Part shown: positions 27,890 through 38,533 of the stretch, one piece after another | How the letters are laid out: every line of letters starts with the position of its first letter | Numbering within the stretch: position 1 is the stretch's first letter | NCBI GenBank assembly: GCA_029218465.1 | Contig: JAQXRJ010000085.1 | Location: 1-51,509, forward strand | DNA length: 51,509 nucleotides | Source: a bacterium | Lineage (GTDB): Bacteria; Bacillota_I; Bacilli_A; RF39; UBA660 | Reading direction: 5' to 3' | Program-made: the position numbers and the translations under genes | Notes under the pieces: model-generated | What the model was told of the DNA's origin: nothing | The model's input: only the letters and a program-made list of their open reading frames with translations | Database searches by the model: none

Positions 27890-29161
27890 TTAATTATCTT
27901 GAAAAACAAGAAATTTCTTATTTTTAATTCTTTTTACTTTTCTATAATTTTTATTTACTCCTTTTTCTATATTATCAATATTGCTTAGTAAGTTATTAAT
28001 TATAGAATTTCTAAAACTTATTTTTTTATTATGATGATTAATCAAAGAATGTGTTAATGTATTTAGCTCCTCTGAATTATTCATAACTGTTTTTATATTT
28101 ATAATCTCACTCATTATATAAGAATATAAATGTGGATTTTGTCTTATTTCTATATCATTTATTGAAAATAGATATTGTATTATTTCTTGTAAATAATTTG
28201 AAAATTCATTTTCAAAGTCACCTATAGAAAAATCTTTATTTATACACGAATTTGAATTTATATATGATTTATATTTCCCTTTATTATAATATATAGTTTC
28301 AATTACGATATCACTAAAGACCGTATTATATTTTAAATATGCAGATTGATATTTTAATTTTTTAAATTTATTCATATTAAGCAATTCAATTAAACTATCA
28401 TATTTTTTTAATAATAAATTTTCATATCTAATAATATTTTCTTCTTCTTGCTTTATTTTACTTTTATCTCCAAACATTTTCATTTTGCACAAATAAATAA
28501 TCGTTCTATATAAATTAACATCATCTCCTAATCTTAGTAAATAAGAATTATTATCACTTAGTTCTATATTTAATAAATCTTTTTTTATCATACATAACTC
28601 ATTAATATATCTGCAAGCCAAACTATCTATACATATTTCTTCTAATATACTATTTCTTTTTTCAATATTAAACTTAGCTAATACATTCAATTTAGAATTA
28701 TCATTTTCATCAGCTTCGTTTACTAAAGCAACGTTATATAATTCCTGTAAATTAGCATAATATTCTATTAATTCATTAATTTGATACAACGTGTTATCAT
28801 CATTTGATTTGGCTAAAAATTGAAATTCATCATCTAACTCTTCTAATATTTGGTCCATTGCTTCAGAAACGATTTCATCATTTTCAGGTTTAATACTTTC
28901 AATCAAATTATTCATTTCTTCAATGTCAAACAAAGCCATATATTTTTTATTAAAGCATAAACTTTTTTGTATTAAGTCTCGATTTTTGTAAAAATCATCA
29001 ACTATTTCAAATTCGTATTCACTCTGTCCATTAAGTAAATTTTTAATATCATGATAAATGCTTTTAATATCTTCTCTTCTGACTAATGTAAAATTCATAC
29101 CATAATATGTAACCAAATAATTATAAATACCTAGATATAGATATGTACTACTGACTTTCAT
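27890..29161 (-). CDS. Hypothetical protein (large, helical)
   Basis: Intact ORF, start trimmed to MKVSSTYLYLGIYNY (ATG 29159-29161) after GAAGGGAG. Confidence 0.6.
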   Translation of the reverse strand: MKVSSTYLYLGIYNYLVTYYGMNFTLVRREDIKSIYHDIKNLLNGQSEYEFEIVDDFYKNRDLIQKSLCFNKKYMALFDIEEMNNLIESIKPENDEIVSEAMDQILEELDDEFQFLAKSNDDNTLYQINELIEYYANLQELYNVALVNEADENDNSKLNVLAKFNIEKRNSILEEICIDSLACRYINELCMIKKDLLNIELSDNNSYLLRLGDDVNLYRTIIYLCKMKMFGDKSKIKQEEENIIRYENLLLKKYDSLIELLNMNKFKKLKYQSAYLKYNTVFSDIVIETIYYNKGKYKSYINSNSCINKDFSIGDFENEFSNYLQEIIQYLFSINDIEIRQNPHLYSYIMSEIINIKTVMNNSEELNTLTHSLINHHNKKISFRNSIINNLLSNIDNIEKGVNKNYRKVKRIKNKKFLVFQDN

Positions 29162-29189
29162 AACAAAACTCCCTTCAGCATTATTATAA

Positions 29190-29225
29190 CAAAAGATACT
29201 TATTATATCAATTAAGTATCTTTTG
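29190..29225 (-). terminator. 12-bp stem-loop overlapping yfhO-like 3' end
   Basis: CAAAAGATACTT-N12-AAGTATCTTTTG. Confidence 0.6.
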
Positions 29226-31749
29226 TTTTTTTGCACTTATAGTTTGGACTTTCAACATAAACATTAAATGCGAATAATGAAAAACCAATTAATGACAAGG
29301 TTTTCGCAACTGTCAATCCTGGAGACTTATATTCTATTTTAATATCATGATATCCCTCCTCCATTTTGAAGCCTATAAAAGAGAGATCCGTTTTTTCATA
29401 TTTTATTTTTTTATTGTCAACATAAATATTAAAGCCATTATCATATGGAATACTTAAATTAAAGTATCCATTACTAGAATTATTAATAGAGCCTTCAATT
29501 ACATCTCCACTGATATTTGAAATATTAAATGTGTCAATATCATTATATCCATTAACTAAATCACTATAGTTGATTATATATGTCTCTATATCAGATATTT
29601 TATAATTACCTTTATCAAACTTTATAGTTAATCTATTTAGCTTTTCTTCTGATATTGTATATTCAAATGTCTTATTATTATTATAATACTTCCAATTTTT
29701 ACAAGTTAGTTTATTACTTATACCATTTATATTTATTAAATTATCTCCAACTCCACATGAATTTGAATCTAACAAATTAAATTTTATAAAAAGTATTTCA
29801 TTTTCCAATTTTTTACCTAAATCAATAACAAGTTCTCCATTTTGCTCTGAATCTATTTTAACAACATTATCTTTTTTATCTATTGTTAAATCTTTTTTAA
29901 AAACAATTTCATAGTCAAAATCTATTTTTTTAATATTAGAATTATATTCTACAGCTGAATTGTCATCAATGATTACATAATTAAGAATTGCCTCAACATT
30001 GTATGGATACTCTAATTTATTATAATAAGAAATTGGCATTACTCTATTAGAAACATATCCAATTGGAAGAACATCATTATTTATATACAAATAATTGTTA
30101 TCTATTGATTTTACAAAGTCATAACCTAATTCATTTATTTCTGGTCCAATTAAATATTTATTACCAGAATAAATATTAAATATTAAATTTTTAGGAGCTG
30201 ACAACTGACCTCTACTTCTATTTAAAATATCATTTCCAATCCCTTGATAATAAAAATATTGATAGTTTTGATTTCCTATTGATGAGTAATAACTTGAAGT
30301 ATTATAATCTGAATTCACAATATAATTAGCAGTAGCAAGCCCACCATTTCTATTTGAAATTCTATATATAGAATTATCTATGTTTTGAATATAATCTACT
30401 AATTGTTTTGTTGAATTATTATTATAATCAATTTTTTTAGATTGTAATTTATCTAAATAATTTGAAACAGCAAACATACACATCATAATAATTATTAAAG
30501 GAACATATATATAATAATCTTTTTTTATAATAGAAAATATTATTAAACAACTCATAGTTATGACAAAATCAATATTTAAGTAAAAACTATTATCTTTTGA
30601 GAGAAAGACATATATACCTAAAATTATAAATAAAAATATAGGAATTAAATTACTTTTCTTGCTTTTAAACATACTATTCATCGTAATTGCAATAACAAAT
30701 ATAAACAAAGGAGTAAATGGAATTAACACTTTTGCATTTATATACATTCCTCCATTAAGTAAATAAATAAATATTGGAAATATTAATAAAATTGATAAAC
30801 AAATTGCAAGAAATCTATTTTCTTTTTTCTTTTCAACTATCGAATATATAAGTGCAAAATAGACAAATGACGTTAAGCCTGGGGAATAAGAATTATATAA
30901 TATATAACCGGTATTTATTGTAGGAATAAATAATTTTAAATAATCTATTACAACGGATGTATCAGCTCTTCCATTTAATAAGGCAATAAATGTGGGAAGA
31001 AGTATTATCATACTAGCTAAAATTCCAATAAAAATAGGCATAAGAAATTTAAAGCCATCAGTAAAAAACTGATTGAATTTAATTGTTTTATTAGTCTTTA
31101 TGTAAACATATATTCCATATAAAATAATGCATAAAATTGACGAAATACTAAAAAAATAGCTAGTTGATGTTATTAATATAATACTTAATGTTAAAAGACT
31201 TTTTCTATTATTATTAAAATAATTATCTACTCCTATTAGGCCCATTATTAAAAATGGCATATAGTTAACAAACATAATATGTCTATGAGAATGAAATAGC
31301 AAACATCCAGATAACATGTATAATATAGTACTTATAATAGTAATTTTTTTATCAAACTTCGAACTGATAAAATATTTAAATAATAATACACTTATATAAA
31401 TTAACAGTATTGATGATATCTGTATGTAACTCTTCATAGATATGAATGGCAATAAATAAGAAATTAAAATTGTAGGAGAAAGAAGTCCATAATATGATAA
31501 ATTATAAATATTTTGTCCAGAACCGATATTAAATGCAAAAGATGGAATAAGATTTCCTGTTTTGTAAAATAATTTTCTAAAGTAATCCGGTATTAAATAA
31601 TGCTGTACATTCCAATCAAGAGTAGATCCATAATAATATTTTCCAAATCTTGTTAGAAAAATATAAAAGCATGCAAAAATAATTGTTATAAATATTTCAA
31701 ATTTATATTTATTTATAAAACTCTTTATCTTATTCATAAGTACCACCAT
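29212..31749 (-). CDS. YfhO-family multi-TM membrane protein
   Basis: ~12 TM helices plus C-terminal beta domain (GYFNLSIPYDNGFNIYVDNKKIKYEKTDLSFIGFKMEEGYHDIKIEYKSPGLTVAKTLSLIG). Confidence 0.88.
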   Translation of the reverse strand: MVVLMNKIKSFINKYKFEIFITIIFACFYIFLTRFGKYYYGSTLDWNVQHYLIPDYFRKLFYKTGNLIPSFAFNIGSGQNIYNLSYYGLLSPTILISYLLPFISMKSYIQISSILLIYISVLLFKYFISSKFDKKITIISTILYMLSGCLLFHSHRHIMFVNYMPFLIMGLIGVDNYFNNNRKSLLTLSIILITSTSYFFSISSILCIILYGIYVYIKTNKTIKFNQFFTDGFKFLMPIFIGILASMIILLPTFIALLNGRADTSVVIDYLKLFIPTINTGYILYNSYSPGLTSFVYFALIYSIVEKKKENRFLAICLSILLIFPIFIYLLNGGMYINAKVLIPFTPLFIFVIAITMNSMFKSKKSNLIPIFLFIILGIYVFLSKDNSFYLNIDFVITMSCLIIFSIIKKDYYIYVPLIIIMMCMFAVSNYLDKLQSKKIDYNNNSTKQLVDYIQNIDNSIYRISNRNGGLATANYIVNSDYNTSSYYSSIGNQNYQYFYYQGIGNDILNRSRGQLSAPKNLIFNIYSGNKYLIGPEINELGYDFVKSIDNNYLYINNDVLPIGYVSNRVMPISYYNKLEYPYNVEAILNYVIIDDNSAVEYNSNIKKIDFDYEIVFKKDLTIDKKDNVVKIDSEQNGELVIDLGKKLENEILFIKFNLLDSNSCGVGDNLININGISNKLTCKNWKYYNNNKTFEYTISEEKLNRLTIKFDKGNYKISDIETYIINYSDLVNGYNDIDTFNISNISGDVIEGSINNSSNGYFNLSIPYDNGFNIYVDNKKIKYEKTDLSFIGFKMEEGYHDIKIEYKSPGLTVAKTLSLIGFSLFAFNVYVESPNYKCKKTKDT

Positions 31750-31883
31750 TACAAGTATATATTAAAATTCATGTCTATTCAATTAATAATAGAAAAAATA
31801 TTTAAATATTAATTGATATCAAATATAGATAATGTTCTATAATCTTTATGCTGTTTTTTAATACTTTAAAATTAAAATAAAAA

Positions 31884-31902
31884 AATCCTTAAAATAAGGA
31901 TC
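31884..31902 (-). terminator. Terminator downstream of tRNA-Arg
   Basis: ATCCTTATTTTAAGGAT followed by TTTTT on minus strand. Confidence 0.7.
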
Positions 31903-31916
31903 TTAGATTCATAAAA

Positions 31917-31993
<77 letters not shown>

Positions 31994-32070
31994 ATGTATA
32001 ACTCAAATACATATTAAATTATACACTATATTTTAAAATATTCAACCTTTTTTAGATATTTTTTTAATTT

Positions 32071-32991
32071 TTACTTTTTAAACTCTTTTACAGTTCTATT
32101 GTCAACATTAAAAATTATCTTATCAACATCATAATTATCAAAAACAGAATATCCAATGGTATAAACTACTTCTTCTAATATATAATCATTTCCCATAAAA
32201 ATACTATTATTAAAGTTAAGAAGCATAGTATCATCATTAATCTCATAATTAATTAATTCAGTTTTAGAATTTAATAAGCTAACTAAATTTGGTTGATATA
32301 TATAACTACTAGATAAACTTTCTATTATAATTTTAATTTTATCTTCGGAATTATTAACATAATTTGTAACTGGGACCAGATAATTTGTATTATCTATATT
32401 ATTTATATAATATACAACTACCTTTTGAATATCTTTTAAGCTTTTAATATTATATGTTTTATTAATACCAAATTCTCTTGTTATCACATTTGGAATGTCA
32501 AAATACTTGCTCAATTCTTCATCATTTACATACAGCTTTATATTATTTATTTCTTTTATTTCAAATATAGAATAAGAAATAGATTCAATTAATTTATTTT
32601 TAAACTTATCATCGACATTCAATATATCTTTAGAAAAATTAATTGATAACGTATCATCTTCTAAGCTTACATCTAATATTTTCGTTTTTTTAGGTACAAT
32701 GCTTTTTAAACCATTTGGCATAGCATTATTATTTATAAGTTTATTAATTATTTCAATAGCTTTATCTTTAGTTTTTTCCACGCTGTTTATTAAAACATTT
32801 ACTTTAACTAATAAATCGTTATCACTTAATAAATATACATAACCTATTTCGGTAGTTTTATATTCTATGGTAGGATTAACATTTAAAGAGTTAATATTAC
32901 TACTTTTGCTAGGCATCATATATATCATTAAAATAATAACGATTGTTATTGTTGTTATAAGTATCTTTCTCATAGCTTTTTTCTTAAGCAT
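32071..32991 (-). CDS. gerM: GerMN-domain protein (GerM-like)
   Basis: Two repeated GerMN-type units (VYLLSDNDLLVKVNVLI...; VVYYINNIDNTNYLVPVTNYVNN...IKIIIESLSSS). Confidence 0.82.
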   Translation of the reverse strand: MLKKKAMRKILITTITIVIILMIYMMPSKSSNINSLNVNPTIEYKTTEIGYVYLLSDNDLLVKVNVLINSVEKTKDKAIEIINKLINNNAMPNGLKSIVPKKTKILDVSLEDDTLSINFSKDILNVDDKFKNKLIESISYSIFEIKEINNIKLYVNDEELSKYFDIPNVITREFGINKTYNIKSLKDIQKVVVYYINNIDNTNYLVPVTNYVNNSEDKIKIIIESLSSSYIYQPNLVSLLNSKTELINYEINDDTMLLNFNNSIFMGNDYILEEVVYTIGYSVFDNYDVDKIIFNVDNRTVKEFKK

Positions 32992-33035
32992 AGTATCACC
33001 TATAAAATTTTATGAGATTACTTATATTTTATTCA

Positions 33036-33239
33036 TTATAATGAAAGTTCATTTAATTTTAATAATTCTATTACAGCACTGGCTCTTCCTTTAACTCCCA
33101 ATTTTTGCATTGTATTAGATATATGATTTCTAACTGTTTTTTCACTTATTCCGAGTTCACAGGCAATTTCTTTAGTACTGTAATTTTTTATTAAAAGTTC
33201 AAATACTTCTCTTTCACGAAGTGTTAATATTCCTTTAAT
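33036..33239 (-). CDS. gerE: LuxR-type sporulation regulator GerE, non-canonical start (ATT 33237-33239 or CTG 33243-33245)
   Basis: Frame translates IKGILTLREREVFELLIKNYSTKEIACELGISEKTVRNHISNTMQKLGVKGRASAVIELLKLNELSL*; close to B. subtilis GerE; absent from ORF track. Confidence 0.88.
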   Translation of the reverse strand: MKGILTLREREVFELLIKNYSTKEIACELGISEKTVRNHISNTMQKLGVKGRASAVIELLKLNELSL

Positions 33240-33275
33240 ATTCAGCCCTTCCTTCTTATATATTATTATCTATTG

Positions 33276-33301
33276 TATAATATGAAGTTACAAATATAAG
33301 T
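33276..33301 (-). promoter_or_regulatory. Putative sigma-K promoter of gerE
   Basis: Minus strand AC (33300-33301), 15 nt, CATATTATA (33276-33284); consensus AC-N~16-CATAnnnTA. Confidence 0.6.
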
Positions 33302-33320
33302 TGAAGGTATTTATCTATTA

Positions 33321-33845
33321 TTATTTAAATTGAACAGTAATATACACTTTATCGCTAAACTCTTCTTGAACGCTTCTCATAATATTATTAGCTAGTTCAG
33401 AATCATGTTTATCGCTGTCTATTACTACTGTTATTTCTTTATTTTCTATTTTAACGAATACAGGTAATTTATACTTTTCTTTTAGTTTTGATTCTAATAA
33501 TGCTTCATTGCTAGTTGTTTTTGTAAGCTGTTGTAATTCATTATAAGCATTATTCTTTTCTTCAGTTGTTATCGTTGAATTAGTAAGAAGAGATTCTAGG
33601 CTTTGTTTTAATTCAGCTCTTTCTTCATTTAAGTTTACTCTTAAAGCTTCAATCACTTCACTTTCTTCTACAGACACTACTGGATCATTTTTTTCTGCTT
33701 CAGTACTAGTAGTTGTAGTTGATTTGTCAATATTTGCGCTGTTATTAGTAAGTAACAGTTCATTTGGCATAGTAATGTAATACACACTAAGTACCAATAT
33801 TAAACTAAATAATGTTAAAAACCATAAATTCTGCTTATTTATCAT
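33321..33845 (-). CDS. spoIIIAH: Stage III sporulation protein AH
   Basis: MINKQNLWFLTLFSLILVLSVYYITMP + linker + C-terminal ring-building-type domain (KLPVFVKIENKEITVVIDSDKHDSELANNIMRSVQEEF). Confidence 0.9.
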   Translation of the reverse strand: MINKQNLWFLTLFSLILVLSVYYITMPNELLLTNNSANIDKSTTTTSTEAEKNDPVVSVEESEVIEALRVNLNEERAELKQSLESLLTNSTITTEEKNNAYNELQQLTKTTSNEALLESKLKEKYKLPVFVKIENKEITVVIDSDKHDSELANNIMRSVQEEFSDKVYITVQFK

Positions 33846-33927
33846 ACATATACTCTCCTTTACAATACATTTTATTGCAAGTTAAAAAAAATATTACATC
33901 AACTGTAACATCTTTAAAATTTTATAT

Positions 33928-35169
33928 TTATTTTTTGATTAATAATTCGTTAATCGAATTAATTATAGCTATTTTACCATATTCAAATGTAAGAGAACCT
34001 TGTTGATACGCAATGAATGGAGTTCTAAGAGGACCATCACAAGAAATTTCTATTGAAGAACCTTGAGTAAAAGATCCACTTGCCATTATAATTTCATCGT
34101 CATATCCAGGCATTTCAGATGGCTCAACCACTGCATTTGAATCAATTGCACTGTAAGACTGAATAGATTTACAGTAATTAATTAACTTATCTCTATCATT
34201 AAACACAATATTTTGTACAATATCCGCACGTTTTTCATTATATTTAGGTTCAACATTATAACCTAAATTTTCTAATATGTAACTTGTTAACACTGCAGTT
34301 TTAATACTTGCTGCAACTACACTAGGAGCAAAATATAATCCTTTCAAAAATTCTTTGTTTGCACCTAAACTAGGACCAACATCTTTACCCTCTCCAGGGA
34401 CAGTTAACCTTTCAGCTATCAAATGAATTAATTCTTTTTTTCCGACTACATAAGCTCCATTTGATGCCATACCAGCACCTAAATTTTTTATTAAAGAACC
34501 AATAATTATATCTGCTCCTACTTCAAGTGGTGATTTATCTTCAACAAATTCACAGTAACAATTATCTATAACTATAGTAAGTTCTTTATTGATTTTTTTG
34601 ATAATTTGTATTACTTTTTCTATTTTTTCTATAGTTATACTTTTTCTAGTAGAATATCCCTTTGATCTTTGTATATAAACAATTTTTGGAGTTTCCTTTT
34701 TTAAATATTTTTCAATTTTCTTATAATCAAAATCATCATTGACTAAATCTATCTCATTATAAATAACTCCAAATGATTTTAAAGAACTATTATTATCTTT
34801 TATCCCAATTACTTCATGCAAGGTATCATATGGTGTTCCTGATATACAAAGCATTATATCATTGGGTCTTAAAAGTCCAAACAAAGATACAGTTATAGCA
34901 TGAGATCCTGATATAAATTGATTTCTTACAAGTGCGTCTTCTCCACCAAATATATTACTGTAAATTTCTTCTATTGTGTCTCTGCCAATATCATTATATC
35001 CATAACCTGTCGTCATATTAAAATGAGCCTCGGACACATTATTTTTTTTAAATGCATTTAATACTTTTATACTATTTTTTAGACATTGTTCATCTATTTC
35101 TTTATAAATATCTCTTAAGTCTGTTTCTGATTTATCTAAAATATTTTTTAATCTTGAATCTAATTCCAT
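33928..35169 (-). CDS. ynbB: Methionine gamma-lyase/aluminium-resistance family PLP protein
   Basis: HFNMTTGYGYNDIGRDTIEEIYSNIFGGEDALVRNQFISGSHAI; GSLIKNLGAGMASNGAYVVGKKELI. Confidence 0.9.
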   Translation of the reverse strand: MELDSRLKNILDKSETDLRDIYKEIDEQCLKNSIKVLNAFKKNNVSEAHFNMTTGYGYNDIGRDTIEEIYSNIFGGEDALVRNQFISGSHAITVSLFGLLRPNDIMLCISGTPYDTLHEVIGIKDNNSSLKSFGVIYNEIDLVNDDFDYKKIEKYLKKETPKIVYIQRSKGYSTRKSITIEKIEKVIQIIKKINKELTIVIDNCYCEFVEDKSPLEVGADIIIGSLIKNLGAGMASNGAYVVGKKELIHLIAERLTVPGEGKDVGPSLGANKEFLKGLYFAPSVVAASIKTAVLTSYILENLGYNVEPKYNEKRADIVQNIVFNDRDKLINYCKSIQSYSAIDSNAVVEPSEMPGYDDEIIMASGSFTQGSSIEISCDGPLRTPFIAYQQGSLTFEYGKIAIINSINELLIKK

Positions 35170-35915
35170 TATCTACTTCCACCATCCACTCTTATAATAC
35201 TATCATTAATATAACTTGCTTCTTCACTAGCAAGAAAAAAAACTACATTTGCAATTTCTGATTCTTTTGCAAATCTACCAAGTAATATTTTCTCACTTTC
35301 ACTAGAAATAAATTTATTATCAAGCTCATTGTCAAGTTCCTTTATTTTATTTGTTTCTACCCATCCAGGTAATATTGAATTAACATTAATAAAAGGTGCA
35401 AACTCTCTGGCAAAATTATGTGTCATATTTATAATTGCAGCTTTTGATGCATCATACTCTAAAGTATTTGGATCATACTTGTCGATTGCATTATTAGAAG
35501 AAATATTAATTATATTCCCTTTTTTTTCTTTTAACATGTTTTTAGCAACATGCTTTGTTACAAGAAAAGTGCCTATAACATTTACATCAAAGACTTTTTT
35601 AAATGAATCATAATTCTTATCAAAAAAATCAATATTAACTTCTATTGCAGCATTATTTACTAAAATATCTATTCTACCAAATTTTGATATAATTTTTTCT
35701 ACCATATTTTCAACTTCACTTTCAGAAGAAATATTACACCTAATAGCTATTACATCAGCATTATATTTTTTTATTATTTCTTTTTTTAATTTGATAGCTT
35801 CATCATAATTATTATTATAACAAATTACAACACTATAATTTTGACTGGCAAATTTTTTTATTATTTCGCAACCTATATTTCCACTCGAACCAGTTACTAA
35901 AACACATTTTTTCAT
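35169..35915 (-). CDS. SDR-family oxidoreductase (FabG-like)
   Basis: VLVTGSSGNIGCEI; LVNNAA; YDASKAAIINMT. Confidence 0.92.
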   Translation of the reverse strand: MKKCVLVTGSSGNIGCEIIKKFASQNYSVVICYNNNYDEAIKLKKEIIKKYNADVIAIRCNISSESEVENMVEKIISKFGRIDILVNNAAIEVNIDFFDKNYDSFKKVFDVNVIGTFLVTKHVAKNMLKEKKGNIINISSNNAIDKYDPNTLEYDASKAAIINMTHNFAREFAPFINVNSILPGWVETNKIKELDNELDNKFISSESEKILLGRFAKESEIANVVFFLASEEASYINDSIIRVDGGSR

Positions 35916-35916
35916 A

Positions 35917-37194
35917 TTAACCTCTAATCATTTCTTTATATTGAGGGTATTTTTCGTTAATAACTCTTTTAACTTTTTCTAGCGTTTTATAATTTGAACT
36001 AGAAATAAATTGTCTGGATGTACAATATTGTTCACCAACTTGTTCACATGTCATTTTTTCATTTCCATATAGACCATATGTTTTTATAAAAATATCATAT
36101 TTTTTCAAGCCGGCATATTCATAAAAATATAAAAATTTTGTCTCTAAAATAGATTCTTTATATTTAGGAAGATTTAATTTTAGTTCATTTAGCAGATTAT
36201 CATTTTCTAAAATAGAAGCAATATTTTCTTCATTTTTTTTAGTTAAAATATTTTTCTTAAGCTCATAAGCTCTACAAAATTCAATTATACTTTGTATTTC
36301 CTGTTGATTATATTTTTCAAAAACATCTCCACAAATAGCTCTTTTTATATCTTCTTTCATGCTTAATTCAAACTCTACCTCTTCATAATCATCATCAAAA
36401 AATGCATTAGAAGCAATTATATCTGACAATGTATTTTCACCTTCATTATCTACACCAATCGGAGCATTTAATGATGCAACATTTTCATTAATAATTACAT
36501 TATAATAAAATTTCACGTCCTCTAAAGAAAGATCTAAATAGTCTGTAATCTCTTCATAGGAAGGATTTCTATCATACTTTTTTTGAAATTCAAAAAATAA
36601 AGCCTTAATCTTTGAACAAATTATTTCTACACCAACAGGCACTTTTATAGTTTTATACTTACATGTTATTGATCTTTCAATATATACTTTTATATAATAA
36701 ATAGCATATGATAGTAATCTCCCTTGTTTGTAATCATATTTTTTGATAGCCTCAAGCATTCCAATTACAGCATCTTGTGCTAAATCATCGACACCAATTC
36801 CAAATCTATTTGAATACGAGCTTGAAACCATAAGAACAAATTTCATATTAGACATTAATAAAACATCTATTGCATTTTTGTCTCCTTGCTCTTTTAGTTT
36901 TGCATAGTATATTTCTTCTTCTCTTGATAATGGTTTAAATTTTGCATTATCTCTATAATATCTAATAATAGGATTACTAACCTCATTAAATTCACTATCA
37001 TTTTTTGAATATCGAAATACATCTTTATTTGTTTTAGGTTGTTTTCCAAATAAATAATATACATATACGTTTATATCTTCTTCTGACAAATTTAACTCTT
37101 TACCAATCTTATCAATTTTTTGCATACTAATTTTATTTTTTTCATTTAAATTTTCTATAACTTTTTTTTCAAAAATATCGTATTCAGTCTTCAT
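35917..37194 (-). CDS. RNA polymerase sigma-70-family factor, atypical
   Basis: Sigma2-like region (MSNMKFVLMVSSSYSNRFGIGVDDLAQDAVIGMLEAIKKYDYKQGRLLSYAIYYIKVYIERSI), sigma3-like region, C-terminal HTH (MTCEQVGEQYCTSRQFISSSNYKTLEKVKRVI). Confidence 0.85.
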   Translation of the reverse strand: MKTEYDIFEKKVIENLNEKNKISMQKIDKIGKELNLSEEDINVYVYYLFGKQPKTNKDVFRYSKNDSEFNEVSNPIIRYYRDNAKFKPLSREEEIYYAKLKEQGDKNAIDVLLMSNMKFVLMVSSSYSNRFGIGVDDLAQDAVIGMLEAIKKYDYKQGRLLSYAIYYIKVYIERSITCKYKTIKVPVGVEIICSKIKALFFEFQKKYDRNPSYEEITDYLDLSLEDVKFYYNVIINENVASLNAPIGVDNEGENTLSDIIASNAFFDDDYEEVEFELSMKEDIKRAICGDVFEKYNQQEIQSIIEFCRAYELKKNILTKKNEENIASILENDNLLNELKLNLPKYKESILETKFLYFYEYAGLKKYDIFIKTYGLYGNEKMTCEQVGEQYCTSRQFISSSNYKTLEKVKRVINEKYPQYKEMIRG

Positions 37195-37309
37195 AGTCTA
37201 ACCCCTCTCTTCTTGACTTATATGAATACGTATGATATCACATTTTCTAAAAAAAGTAAAGAAAAGATATCTATAATTTATAGATACCACAAAAATATAA
37301 ATATATTTA

Positions 37310-38533
37310 TTATAGCTGCTCTTCAATTCTTATAAGTTCATTATATTTGCAAATTCTATCAGTTCTAGACATTGAACCTGTTTTTATTTGTCCTAAATTT
37401 AAACCAACCGCTAAATGAGCAATTGTTGTATCTTCTGTTTCGCCACTCCTATGTGAAATAATTGTTTTATAATTATTTTTTCTTGCAAGTTCTATTGTTT
37501 CAATAGTCTCAGTTATCGTTCCTATTTGATTTACTTTTATTAATATTGCATTACCAGCTTTTAAGTCAATTCCCTTTTGTAAATATTCCTTATTTGTAAC
37601 AAATAAATCATCTCCAACTATTTGAATCTTGTCTCCAAGCTCCATAGTTATCTTAGAAAATCCATCCCAATCAGATTCAGATACTGGGTCTTCAATAGAA
37701 ATAATTGGGTATTTGTTAATTAATTCTTTATAAAAATCAATAAGTTCATCTGTTGTGAGAGTTTTATTTTCTCCCTTCAAAATATATTTACCATCTTTAT
37801 AAAATTCACTTGCCGCAACATCTATTGCAATACAGACATCTTTTCCTTTTTCGTATCCAGCTTTTTCTATAGCTTCTACTATTAGTTTAAATCCTTCTTC
37901 ATTTGATGATAAATTAGGAGCAAATCCACCTTCATCTCCAACCCCAGTTGAATAACCTTTACTAGATAATACTGATTTTAGACTATGGAATACTTCACTG
38001 CCAACTCTAACTATTTCTTTTATACTATCCTTCATTGGTATAATCATGAATTCCTGAAAATCAAGCGAGTTTATTGCATGTGCCCCTCCGTTTAATATAT
38101 TCATCATTGGTCTTGGAATAGTTCTTCCTTCTCCAACATATTCATATAATGGAATTTTTTTAGATAAAGCCGCTGCCTTAAGTGTAGCCATACTTATGCC
38201 TAAAATAGCATTTGCTCCAAATCTTGATTTGGTTTTAGTTCCATCTATCTCTATCATTTTATAGTCAAGGTCTCTTTGATTATAAGCATCTAATCCTATA
38301 ACCAATTCTCTTAAAGGACCATTAACATTTTCAACTGCTTTTAGAACACCTTTCCCATTGTATCTATTTTTATCATTATCTCTTAATTCTAAAGCTTCAT
38401 TTGAACCTGTTGATGCACCACTTGGAACTGATGCTCTACCTATTGTACCATCCTCTAATATTACATCAACTTCTACTGTTGGGTTTCCCCTTGAATCAAG
38501 AATTTCTCTTCCTTTAACGTCAACTATTTTCAT
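37310..38533 (-). CDS. eno: Enolase
   Basis: [49 protein letters not shown]. Confidence 0.98.
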   Translation of the reverse strand: MKIVDVKGREILDSRGNPTVEVDVILEDGTIGRASVPSGASTGSNEALELRDNDKNRYNGKGVLKAVENVNGPLRELVIGLDAYNQRDLDYKMIEIDGTKTKSRFGANAILGISMATLKAAALSKKIPLYEYVGEGRTIPRPMMNILNGGAHAINSLDFQEFMIIPMKDSIKEIVRVGSEVFHSLKSVLSSKGYSTGVGDEGGFAPNLSSNEEGFKLIVEAIEKAGYEKGKDVCIAIDVAASEFYKDGKYILKGENKTLTTDELIDFYKELINKYPIISIEDPVSESDWDGFSKITMELGDKIQIVGDDLFVTNKEYLQKGIDLKAGNAILIKVNQIGTITETIETIELARKNNYKTIISHRSGETEDTTIAHLAVGLNLGQIKTGSMSRTDRICKYNELIRIEEQL

